DNA of 34,031 bases. Origin: Deltaproteobacteria bacterium (GTDB lineage: Archaea; Thermoplasmatota; Poseidoniia; Poseidoniales; Poseidoniaceae). The translations under genes and the position numbers were made by a program. The DNA lies in the NCBI GenBank assembly GCA_028344335.1, contig JAOMAZ010000014.1:1-34031 (forward strand), in the 5' to 3' direction. Below are positions 16,571-24,351 of the stretch, piece after piece. The first letter of the stretch is position 1, and each line of letters opens with the position of its first letter. Under the pieces are notes generated by a model, which was not told the DNA's origin, did no database searches, and saw nothing but the letters and a program-made list of their open reading frames with translations.

Positions 16571-16589
16571 CAAGGTCCTTAGGACCTTG
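16571..16589. terminator. Perfect inverted repeat just after the flotillin stop
   Basis: CAAGGTCC, spacer TTA, then GGACCTTG, beginning two bases after the TGA at 16567-16569. Its position suits transcript termination or 3' end protection for the membrane operon, but no T-run follows. It could be an operator for the folate gene at 16632. Confidence 0.5.
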
Positions 16590-16631
16590 GAATGGGAAAC
16601 GCTTGAAGAGGCGAGGCAAAGCCCGATAGAT

Positions 16632-18347
16632 ATGGACAGTGACCTAGATATCGCAAGAGCTGCAACCATCGAGCCAATTGAAGAGATTGCTTGGAAGTTA
16701 TCCATACCCATCGAGGACATCATGCATTTTGGCAGTGGCATTGCAAAAATCAAATGGTCAGCAATAAAAGCCCGTCTCGACAAGCCACAAGGAAATTTGA
16801 TACTAGTCACATCTGTTAACCCAACGCCATTTGGAGAGGGGAAAACGGTCACCACAATCGGCCTTTCCCAAGCTCTCAACCGCTATGGTGCCAAGGCCGT
16901 TTGCGCAATTCGTGAACCAAGTATGGGACCGGTATTTGGAATTAAGGGAGGAGCAGCCGGAGGTGGCTTCTCTCAAGTTTTACCGATGGAAGAAATCAAC
17001 CTTCATTTTACAGGTGATTTGCACGCTGTCACATCTGCTCACAACTTGTTATCGACTTTACTTGATAATCATATCAAACATGGGAATGAACTCCAAATAG
17101 ACCCGCTGAGGTTGACTTGGCCACGTGTTATCGACCTCAATGACCGAGCCCTAAGAAATGTAACTGTTGGCAAAGGTGGAGCTGCTAATGGTTACGTTCG
17201 GGAAGACCGCTTCGACATTACAGCAGCAAGTGAAGTGATGGCGATTCTAGTACTTGCTTCAGATTACAAAAACTTGAGAAATAGACTTGGTGATATCGTA
17301 GTTGGGCAAGATACTGCAGGAAACCCTGTACGTGCCGAGCAATTGGAAGCAGCAGGCTCAATGGCTCTACTTCTAAGACAAGCATTTCTACCTAATTTGG
17401 TTCAGACTTTGGAAAAGGATCCCGCCTTCATCCATGGTGGCCCATTCGCAAATATTGCCCATGGAAACTCTAGTATTATTGCCGATAGGTTAGCATTATC
17501 ATGTGCTGATTACGTGGTCACTGAAGCAGGTTTTGGTTCTGATATGGGAGCCGAGAAATTCATGCACATCAAAGCAGATACAAGTGGTAGAGCACCAGAT
17601 TGTGTAGTCATGAATGTGACTATTCGTTCGATGAAATTACACGGTGGAGCCTTTGGAAATATTGGCGGCCGCAGGCAAACTTCAGAAGAAATGGCCCAAG
17701 AAAATGTGGAAGCTGTGAAAACAGGAGCCAAGACCAACCTCGACCGCCACGTCAGAAACATGTTGCGATTCGGGGTACCAGTTGTCGTTAGTATCAACAA
17801 ATTCCACAGCGATACTCAAGCCGAAATAGATGCATTGCGATTGGTAGCATTAGAATCAGGAGCTAGGGATGCTATTGTATTCGATGGCCATGCACGCGGA
17901 GGAATCGGTGGCTTGGAATTAGCAAAAGCAGTCATTGGAGCCAGCGAAGAGCACATCGCAGCCGGCAGACCATTCACTCCTCTCTTTGAGAAAGATGCTC
18001 CGCTAGCAGAAAAAGCCCTCAAAGTGGTAACCCACATTTACGGTGGGGCGGGAATCAATATCCACAGTAAAGCCCACCGCCAACTAACTCAAATCAGTAA
18101 ATGGGGCTACGGAAACCTCCCCATTTGTATGGCTAAGAGTCAATATTCATTCTCTCACGATCCTAATTTGCTGGGTGCACCAAGCGGCTTTGAAGTGCCA
18201 ATCAAAGAGTTTAGACTGAATGCAGGTGCCGGATTCGTAGTAGCAGTTCTTGGTGATATCATGACCATGCCTGGCCTACCAAAGCGTCCTGCTGCGGCCG
18301 ATATGGATATGGATGAGGACGGAAACCTGACTGGAATGTTTAGTTGA
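16632..18347 (+). CDS. fhs: Formate-tetrahydrofolate ligase
   Basis: It joins formate to tetrahydrofolate using ATP, giving 10-formyl-THF for one-carbon metabolism. The ATG at 16632 gives MDSDLDIARA, matching the family start; the in-frame TTG at 16587 lies inside the preceding inverted repeat and is unlikely. At 571 residues it is close to the usual 555-560. Visible motifs are the P-loop TPFGEGKTVTTIGL, then REPSMGPVFGIKGGAAGGG, GDLHAVTSAHNLL, EAGFGSDMGAEKF, the N-terminal-to-C-terminal linker G-G-R-R-Q-T, VSINKFHSDTQAE and a terminal PGLPKRPAA. The enzyme is common in bacteria and scattered in archaea; Marine Group II archaea are thought to carry THF-type one-carbon genes (general knowledge, not checked). 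No folD or other folate gene is adjacent. Confidence 0.95.
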   Translation: MDSDLDIARAATIEPIEEIAWKLSIPIEDIMHFGSGIAKIKWSAIKARLDKPQGNLILVTSVNPTPFGEGKTVTTIGLSQALNRYGAKAVCAIREPSMGPVFGIKGGAAGGGFSQVLPMEEINLHFTGDLHAVTSAHNLLSTLLDNHIKHGNELQIDPLRLTWPRVIDLNDRALRNVTVGKGGAANGYVREDRFDITAASEVMAILVLASDYKNLRNRLGDIVVGQDTAGNPVRAEQLEAAGSMALLLRQAFLPNLVQTLEKDPAFIHGGPFANIAHGNSSIIADRLALSCADYVVTEAGFGSDMGAEKFMHIKADTSGRAPDCVVMNVTIRSMKLHGGAFGNIGGRRQTSEEMAQENVEAVKTGAKTNLDRHVRNMLRFGVPVVVSINKFHSDTQAEIDALRLVALESGARDAIVFDGHARGGIGGLELAKAVIGASEEHIAAGRPFTPLFEKDAPLAEKALKVVTHIYGGAGINIHSKAHRQLTQISKWGYGNLPICMAKSQYSFSHDPNLLGAPSGFEVPIKEFRLNAGAGFVVAVLGDIMTMPGLPKRPAAADMDMDEDGNLTGMFS

Positions 18348-18359
18348 TTTGGTGATGCG

Positions 18360-19415
18360 ATGCAAATTATCAAACGCTCTGAAGGATTGATGAGAATCAG
18401 GGTTCGAAGCGAAGATGATTTGTGGAGCCTTGCTCACCTTTGCAGAAAGGGCAGATTACTCGGGATGCTTGGAGAGCGACGAGACCAAACTACCACTGGT
18501 CAAGAAGGTGGGAGAGCAAAAGCAGCCGAACGCAAACGGATGTGGATTGTTCTACGAGTTGAGACACATGAAGTTCAAGCATTTAGCGAAACTCTGAGAG
18601 TACACGGTATTATCGAAGAAGCACAAATCGACAAGGGTAGTCACCATACCCACATGATTGCAGTTGGAGATGAGGTGGAGATAACAGCCGAATCATTTCC
18701 CCAAGTCGACTGGGACCTTTTAGAAAAAGCCAGCAAAGCCAGCGGAGAAGCAAGATTGGCAATTGCGATAGTCGAACACGATGAAATAACGCTCTACGAA
18801 TTAGCATTGCACGGAATCAGAGAAGTTGCTCAATTTACCCTGCGTGGTGGGGGAAAATACAGCGGTGCAGTACGAGCCAGTCAAGAAGTCCAAGATTCAT
18901 TTAGGGCAAAGGTTGCCAAGGATTTGCACCTGCAATTACCCGAAAAGGTGGCACTATTATTAGCCGGTCCTGGACTTGCAAGAGAGGCATTACTCTCTGA
19001 AATGAAACATACTGGAAGAACTCTGAAAACTGTAGGGACTTCAATTGGAGGAAGGTCAGGAGTCAATGAAGTATTGGCAGAAGGACTGGCTGGGGAATTA
19101 CTTGAAGAACATGGTTTGGTCAAAGAAATCGGATTACTTGAGGAATGCTGGCGACGCCTAGCAGTCGATGGCCCTGTTGCTTATGGCAAGACACAGTTGC
19201 AAAAAGCCCTCGAAGAAGGAGCCGTGGAAACTCTACTCATCAGTGCTGATTTACTTCGTTCAGAAGATGAAATTAATGGCAAAACTTGGACTAAATGGGT
19301 TGATGGTTTAGCCGATACCGGTGCGACAGTCCAACAATGCTCAACCGAACACGATGCCGGACAACAATTACTCGGTTTTGGTGGAGCCGTGGCTTTATTA
19401 CGCTTCAAAATGTGA
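18360..19415 (+). CDS. pelA: Pelota (mRNA surveillance, ribosome rescue)
   Basis: Archaeal Pelota resembles release factor aRF1 without the GGQ loop. It works with aEF1A/aABCE1 to free ribosomes stalled on mRNA. The start at 18360 gives MQIIKRSEGLMRIRVRSEDDLWSLAHL, which fits the Pelota Sm-like N-terminal domain (K-R-x(n)-E-x-x-D-D-L-W). A GGTGAT motif lies just upstream, 12 bases after the fhs stop. Domain 1 runs to about residue 125, domain 2 (RLAIAIVEHDEITLYEL...) to about 250, and domain 3 has VAYGKTQLQKALEEGAVETLLISADLLR as in eRF1 domain 3. The 351-residue length is typical. It lies in one direction with fhs and the kinase-aldolase gene (9 bases downstream), perhaps one transcript, but without a shared function. 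Confidence 0.95.
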   Translation: MQIIKRSEGLMRIRVRSEDDLWSLAHLCRKGRLLGMLGERRDQTTTGQEGGRAKAAERKRMWIVLRVETHEVQAFSETLRVHGIIEEAQIDKGSHHTHMIAVGDEVEITAESFPQVDWDLLEKASKASGEARLAIAIVEHDEITLYELALHGIREVAQFTLRGGGKYSGAVRASQEVQDSFRAKVAKDLHLQLPEKVALLLAGPGLAREALLSEMKHTGRTLKTVGTSIGGRSGVNEVLAEGLAGELLEEHGLVKEIGLLEECWRRLAVDGPVAYGKTQLQKALEEGAVETLLISADLLRSEDEINGKTWTKWVDGLADTGATVQQCSTEHDAGQQLLGFGGAVALLRFKM

Positions 19416-19424
19416 GTTGCTAAG

Positions 19425-20906
19425 ATGGCGAGAATCATCTGCATCGGTGAGGCGATGAAGCGCTACATGTCAAAGACTGGAAAACAAAGTATTGGCGGGG
19501 CCGAACTAAACGTCGCAGTTGCCCTTAGCTCCCTTGGTTGGAAAACCACTTGGCTTAGTGTGCTACCCGAGAATGATGAAGGAATGGTTGCTGCGATATC
19601 TAAAACTGGTGTCGAATCTGTGATAATTAGAAATGAAGGAGAGGTTGGCAAATACACTGTAATTGAGGATGAGCAAAGAGTGCAATACCAGAGAGAAGAT
19701 TCTGCCTTCGCATTGATGGACCCAGACGATATCAATATTCGAACTTTCATGCAAGGACATGAATGGGTGCACCTAACTGGCATCACGCCATTTCTTGGCA
19801 ATGGTCCAAGAGCACTCTGGAACAGAGTGATGATATTCTCTGAACTTGACGACATAAAATTGAGCCTCGACATCAATCATCGGCCAGCCCTTTGTAGTCG
19901 AGATGAATTATGGGATGTCATTGAGCCACATCTTCGCAAAGTTCACCTCCTATCGATGTCAGAACAGGACCTTGATTGGATCGCCTCCAAAGAAGGTATG
20001 TCGGGTAGCAAAGAAGAAATCTGTAAGCAAATTGCCCGTAAGTGGCTCATCAACAGAGTTGGATGTACTTTCAAAGAAATCCAAACTGGTAGGCTGCAAG
20101 GCTGGCAGAAGCGCTGGTCGATAGTTGCAACTCCTTCGGAAGTAGAATCATCGAGGAATAATAAAATCCTACACAGACCCATTGAACATCTTGGTTCGGG
20201 TGATTCATGGGTAGCAGGGGTTATTCAAAATGAGAAGAATGCTGATTTAATTGCGGTTATTCAACAGTCTACATTCGGGGACTTTTTCCTTTCAAATAAT
20301 GTCGATTGTCAAAGCGCTGAGTTTGAAACAATAAGTGGAATTGTCAATGCTGGAATCATCCCAATCATCCGTTCATCCTCAAGGGAACTAGCAGAAAAAG
20401 AAGCGTGGAGAGTTATCAATAATGGAGCACAATGCATCGAAATTTCACTCGATACTCCCGATTGTATCCTGCTCTTGGGAAGTATCGGAGAAAAGGAAAT
20501 ATTGAGGGGAATCGGCACCGTTCAGAAACCTATCGAAGAAGTAATGAAGTCGCATAAAAGAGGTGCAAGGTTCTTCCTTTCTCCAAATAACCCTGCAGAG
20601 TTTATCGAAGAATGCAAGATGTTCAATTCATTGGCAATTCCAGGAGTTACTTGTATCAAAGAAGCAGAAGTGGCAGTCGCTCAAGGGGCTGTTTGCTTGA
20701 AACTCTTCCATTCAAAAAATGATTGGAGTATAGAGGAATTGGTGAAGATAAGAACACTAATGCCTGAGGTTGTGTTAATTCCAGTTGGTGGAGTTATGCC
20801 TGAAGATGTTGAGAAGATGTTTGAAATTGGTATGGATGCGGTTGGTATTGGTAGTGCCCTAGAATCCATGAGTGATGTAGAACTCCAATTCCTATTATCT
20901 AAATAG
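19425..20906 (+). CDS. Fusion of PfkB-type sugar kinase (KDG kinase-like) and KDPG-aldolase-like domain
   Basis: A single 493-residue frame carries two enzymes of the Entner-Doudoroff route. Residues 1 to about 285 are a PfkB/ribokinase-fold kinase: IICIGEA, GGAELNVAVALSSLG (substrate loop, 24-38) and the ATP/base motif LGSGDSWVAG with catalytic Asp260. Residues of about 300-493 are an Eda-type aldolase: IVNAGIIPIIR, CIEISLDT (Glu339), GIGTV (362-366), FFLSPN, IPGVTC, Schiff-base Lys426 in CLKLF, and phosphate loop VGGV (454-457). The likely reactions are 2-keto-3-deoxygluconate to KDPG, then cleavage to pyruvate and glyceraldehyde-3-phosphate. The kinase domain looks slightly short at the junction. 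The Arg of E. coli KDPG aldolase (L-R-T) is Asp343 here; some KdgA homologues also lack it. The exact sugar cannot be read from sequence. Confidence 0.85.
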   Translation: MARIICIGEAMKRYMSKTGKQSIGGAELNVAVALSSLGWKTTWLSVLPENDEGMVAAISKTGVESVIIRNEGEVGKYTVIEDEQRVQYQREDSAFALMDPDDINIRTFMQGHEWVHLTGITPFLGNGPRALWNRVMIFSELDDIKLSLDINHRPALCSRDELWDVIEPHLRKVHLLSMSEQDLDWIASKEGMSGSKEEICKQIARKWLINRVGCTFKEIQTGRLQGWQKRWSIVATPSEVESSRNNKILHRPIEHLGSGDSWVAGVIQNEKNADLIAVIQQSTFGDFFLSNNVDCQSAEFETISGIVNAGIIPIIRSSSRELAEKEAWRVINNGAQCIEISLDTPDCILLLGSIGEKEILRGIGTVQKPIEEVMKSHKRGARFFLSPNNPAEFIEECKMFNSLAIPGVTCIKEAEVAVAQGAVCLKLFHSKNDWSIEELVKIRTLMPEVVLIPVGGVMPEDVEKMFEIGMDAVGIGSALESMSDVELQFLLSK

Positions 20907-20915
20907 GTCTCAATA

Positions 20916-23285
20916 TTATTCCCTTCGTTTGGAGTTATGAATATATTCTAGCATGACTCCGGCACCTTCTTCAATATCTATACTGACTATTCTATTCATT
21001 CGAGAATAAATCACTCCAACTACAATTGCAACAGCAGCCATTATTCCAACGCAAAGTCCTATCAAAGTTACAAGTACCTCTCCAATGGATGTTGATTCTA
21101 ATTCATCGACGAGTTGTGCAGTATTTGACATTGCAACTAATACTTCATCTTCGATGATTAAAGAAACCATAGAAACTTCATATTGCCCATTACCAGTACT
21201 AGAGTTGAGATTTAAATGATGTACACCCACTGGCCAATTTGAACAATCAACAGTCATGTTACTGGAGTTATGAATGCCAGCAATAGGACTGCCTTTGATG
21301 ACAATGCTGCTAGTATTTGTCCATTCATTTACGCTTAGGTTAAACCAGCATTCATTTGTTTCTAAAAGAGTGAATATTTCTGATGAAAAGGATACATCAA
21401 CTGGGATCAAGGGTAATTCATCCGATGGACCTTCACCTTCTCCAGTGCTATTGTTTTCCTCTCCAGTGCTATTATTTCCCTCTTCATCAAGAGGTATAGT
21501 TTCACAGGAAACATCCACTGCCTCTGGGTTCATTTCCCCCTCATCCAAATACAACCACAACTCTACCCTTAGGCAATATGTTTCTCCTCTATCAACCTCA
21601 ACGATTTCATCGTCGATTTCAGTGCCGCTTAAGCCCCATTCATCCCAGTAGTCTTCTTCGGATGTAGTTGCAGCGAATGCTTCGATATAACCCAAATCGA
21701 GTGAAGAGTCACGATCCACGAAACCATCTTCTTGAAGGTATAAGTAGTAATCAATGTCATACGTAGATCCGATTGTCAAAGATGTAGCGCCCATCACGGC
21801 AGTAAGATTCAAGGCGGTCTCTGAAGTTAGGTCCGTATCAAAATGTAGTAGACCGCTAATTTCCGACATACCATCATATACACAAAAGCCCCAATCGTCG
21901 CGCTCGTCTCCATCATCGCAATAGTCATCATCCTCGGATTGTAAAATAATATTGATGCTGAATAAAACAGTCGCGATATCACCAAAATATGAAGTGTATC
22001 TAAATTCAAATACATGTATATTATCACCAGCATCTTGGCAATCATACTTTGGAGGGCTTGATCCTTCGATTAGTATTCCAGCAAATGAAATCACTTCCCA
22101 ACTCCCTTCCTTATCCCAGTCATCTCCCACCTTATCATCTATTTCCACCTGAAAAGTACATAGGGATCCATCAATCATATCTCCCTCGACTGCTGCATGC
22201 ATAATAGGATAGTTTTCCATTTGTTCCACATATATTGTTTGGTTATCAAAATATTCAGTCAGTTCATCACCCGACGGAATACCATCTACAATTCTTTGAA
22301 CCCATAACTCAACAGTATAGTTTCCAACCGCCCAAGGGGTTATCGGAATTTCAACTTCTACATCAGGAGTTGAATTGGAAATATTAGTATGGTAAAATAT
22401 AATTTCTGTTCTCACATTAACCGAACTCTCAGGCTCAGCCTGAATTGTAATGTTTGCCTGAACGCGCAACTCAACATCATCCGTTTCATTTGTTTCTACC
22501 TCATAATAAACCCAAAACCCAGCCACTAGATCATCTTCATCTTCCGACCATGCCAGATAGGTGTGATTTTCATCAAACCAAATTTCTACCCCATCCGCTC
22601 CTCTCCCATCAGCTGCTACGTCTGTAAGTAGAGCAAATGCTGGAATTAATGATGTAATGAAAAGAACTCCAAATAAAATACTAAGCAATGGTTTATCATC
22701 CTCTTGATTCCACATATTTTCTGATTTATCGTCCGCTTGATTCCACATATTTTCTGCATCTGAGATTTTTGGAACCTTTATTCCAACAATAATTCCCACT
22801 ATAATTGCAATTGCGATTGACAGATTAAAAGTTGTAGTTCCGGCCTCACCTTGGATTTGTTCTGCCTTCGCTTGCTGCACTTCTGCACAACCATGATTTC
22901 CTTGGTTGGCTTCGTCAGGACAAGCATCGCCATTTTCTCCTACTAAATTATCACCAAAACCATCACCGTCGCGGTCAAGCCATTGTTGGTCATCAAATGG
23001 AAACAAATCCTCACTATTTCGGATTCCATCTCCATCATCGTCAACGCAACCAAGAGTATCGATTAGGCTTGTACCATATTCCAAAGGACAATCGTCTGAA
23101 TTATTGCCAACTGGGCTATCTCCAAATCCATCAAAATCACTATCTGATTGCTGACTTGAATCGAAAGGGAATGTGTCCAAGTCATCATCAACTCCATCAC
23201 CATCTGTATCAACGGCCAATACTGCTGAAGTATTGCATAGGAGGATGAATATTCCCAACAGGGCAAGATGCCATCGGGACTGCAT
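20916..23285 (-). CDS. Membrane-anchored protein with thrombospondin-type-3 calcium repeats, function unknown
   Basis: A 789-residue exported protein. The signal peptide (MQSRWHLALLGIFILLCNTSAVLA) is followed by TSP3-type Asp-rich calcium-binding repeats at about residues 25-135: DTDGDGVDDDLDTFPFD, DSDFDGFGD, DDDGDGIRNSEDLFPFD, DRDGDGFGD, each D-x-D-x-D-G. Next come a hydrophobic helix (FNLSIAIAIIVGIIVGI, about 154-170) and a short loop with an 11-residue duplication (ENMWNQADDKS then ENMWNQEDDK). A second helix (LLSILFGVLFITSLIPAFALL, about 200-220) leads to a large acidic beta-rich region with many sequons. A linker (NNSTGEENNSTGEG) and a last helix (LVTLIGLCVGIMAAVAIVVGVIY) precede a basic tail ending KRRE. 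A calcium-stabilised surface sensor or adhesin is possible but unproved. It stands alone, with a TATA-like AAATATAAATATG about 80-95 bases upstream of the ATG. Confidence 0.82.
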   Translation of the reverse strand: MQSRWHLALLGIFILLCNTSAVLAVDTDGDGVDDDLDTFPFDSSQQSDSDFDGFGDSPVGNNSDDCPLEYGTSLIDTLGCVDDDGDGIRNSEDLFPFDDQQWLDRDGDGFGDNLVGENGDACPDEANQGNHGCAEVQQAKAEQIQGEAGTTTFNLSIAIAIIVGIIVGIKVPKISDAENMWNQADDKSENMWNQEDDKPLLSILFGVLFITSLIPAFALLTDVAADGRGADGVEIWFDENHTYLAWSEDEDDLVAGFWVYYEVETNETDDVELRVQANITIQAEPESSVNVRTEIIFYHTNISNSTPDVEVEIPITPWAVGNYTVELWVQRIVDGIPSGDELTEYFDNQTIYVEQMENYPIMHAAVEGDMIDGSLCTFQVEIDDKVGDDWDKEGSWEVISFAGILIEGSSPPKYDCQDAGDNIHVFEFRYTSYFGDIATVLFSINIILQSEDDDYCDDGDERDDWGFCVYDGMSEISGLLHFDTDLTSETALNLTAVMGATSLTIGSTYDIDYYLYLQEDGFVDRDSSLDLGYIEAFAATTSEEDYWDEWGLSGTEIDDEIVEVDRGETYCLRVELWLYLDEGEMNPEAVDVSCETIPLDEEGNNSTGEENNSTGEGEGPSDELPLIPVDVSFSSEIFTLLETNECWFNLSVNEWTNTSSIVIKGSPIAGIHNSSNMTVDCSNWPVGVHHLNLNSSTGNGQYEVSMVSLIIEDEVLVAMSNTAQLVDELESTSIGEVLVTLIGLCVGIMAAVAIVVGVIYSRMNRIVSIDIEEGAGVMLEYIHNSKRRE
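22690..22756. repeat. 33-base near-direct repeat encoding an 11-residue duplication
   Basis: The block GATTCCACATATTTTCTG occurs twice, 33 bases apart, encoding two copies of E-N-M-W-N-Q-x-D-D-K in the loop between two membrane helices. It looks like a recent in-frame duplication. Confidence 0.75.
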
Positions 23286-23418
23286 TGTGGTTAATAGGCG
23301 AGACTTGCATTCAAAGGTTTTGTAGATATCAATTCTTGTGCTATTATTCCCTTGTATTGTCCTTCAGTTCATATTTATATTTGATTTTCTTAGTTTAATA
23401 CAGATTCTTTGCGTAGCC

Positions 23419-23433
23419 GCTGCTGTTAGCAGC
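23419..23433 (-). terminator. Hairpin just downstream of tRNA-Val
   Basis: On the minus strand GCTGCT, loop AAC, AGCAGC is a perfect 6-base stem. It begins six bases after the tRNA 3' end and is preceded by AAAA. It could terminate or mark the processing site of the tRNA transcript. Confidence 0.45.
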
Positions 23434-23439
23434 TTTTAG

Positions 23440-23512
23440 TGGGCCCGACCGGATTTGAACCGGTGATCCACGCCTTGTAAGGGCGTTGTCATAACCACTA
23501 GACCACGGGCCC
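23440..23512 (-). tRNA. tRNA-Val (anticodon TAC)
   Basis: The 73-base gene has acceptor pairing GGGCCCG (5' end, 23512-23506) with CGGGCCC, and discriminator A. The anticodon stem ACGCC/GGCGT encloses loop CTTACAA with anticodon TAC (23479-23477). The T arm is ACCGG-TTCAAAT-CCGGT. There is no intron and no encoded CCA. It lies between two protein genes, divergent from pncC with 54 bases between. Confidence 0.93.
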
Positions 23513-23566
23513 TGCAAGCCATGGGCTGCGCCTATCCCCCTTCAAATCGCCGGCAAGCCAACCTTG

Positions 23567-24277
23567 ATGAATAAGAGGCTCTACAAACAATATATGGATG
23601 GGGCTGTTAGTGCCTTGGCTGCTCGATTAGGGCGGCGACTGAAAGGAGTTGAGGGGACCATTTCATGCGCAGAATCATGCACAGGTGGTCTGCTTTCTAG
23701 CACTTTAACCGATTTATCTGGAGCTAGTGCTTGGTACCGCCAATCATGGATTACCTATACCAACGAGGCTAAGCATCGACATTTAGGCGTCGGAGTTGAA
23801 GTGTTAGCAGAACATGGAGCCGTCTCTTCAGATGTAGCTATGGCTATGGCCAAAGGAGCCCGTGAAAGAGCAGGTACAACTTTGGCCATTTCAATAACTG
23901 GAATTGCAGGTCCAAAGGCTGATGAAACTCAAAAACCAATTGGTATCGTTTATGTTGGCGTTTCAACAGTGGAAGGTGAGCGTACTAAACAAGCCCGATT
24001 TGGCGGTTCACGCCAAGAAAATAAAGAATCGTTCGTAGCCTTTGCTTTGCAATTTGCAATCCAACAATGGGATTTCATGCGTGATAAAGATGAGAAATTG
24101 GAAGCAGAGGATGTTCAGAAACGTGAAGCTATCCGTGTTATCGAAGAAGAAAAGAGACTCAAGAGACTGATTGTGGAAGCACAAGCAAAGGCCTCTGCAC
24201 CTTGGCAAGAACAAGTGTGGGACCGACCCGTAAAGGCTGACCGCGACATCGGTGGAGATGTCGAATGGGGAAAGTAG
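23567..24277 (+). CDS. pncC: Nicotinamide-nucleotide amidase (PncC/CinA C-terminal family) with extra charged tail
   Basis: PncC deamidates NMN to nicotinate mononucleotide in pyridine-nucleotide recycling. The ATG at 23567 is used; a TTG one codon earlier is the only other option nearby. The catalytic AESCTGG motif (nucleophile Ser37) is near the start, followed by SGASAWYRQSWITYTNEAKHRHLGV, AVSSDVAMAMAKGARERAG and TGIAGPKADE, all typical. The domain is complete by about residue 165 without the N-terminal COG1058/MoCF domain of full CinA. The last 70 residues (DKDEKLEAEDVQKREAIRVIEEEKRLKRLIVEAQAK) are a highly charged predicted helix absent from ordinary PncC. It lies 74 bases before the PolD subunit gene, in the same direction. 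Confidence 0.9.
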   Translation: MNKRLYKQYMDGAVSALAARLGRRLKGVEGTISCAESCTGGLLSSTLTDLSGASAWYRQSWITYTNEAKHRHLGVGVEVLAEHGAVSSDVAMAMAKGARERAGTTLAISITGIAGPKADETQKPIGIVYVGVSTVEGERTKQARFGGSRQENKESFVAFALQFAIQQWDFMRDKDEKLEAEDVQKREAIRVIEEEKRLKRLIVEAQAKASAPWQEQVWDRPVKADRDIGGDVEWGK

Positions 24278-24351
24278 ACCTTTGATTCTGTCAAGGATTT
24301 TGACTGTCCAACAACGAAAGCCTTGAAGAGCCCCTCAACAGGGTTGTGGCT

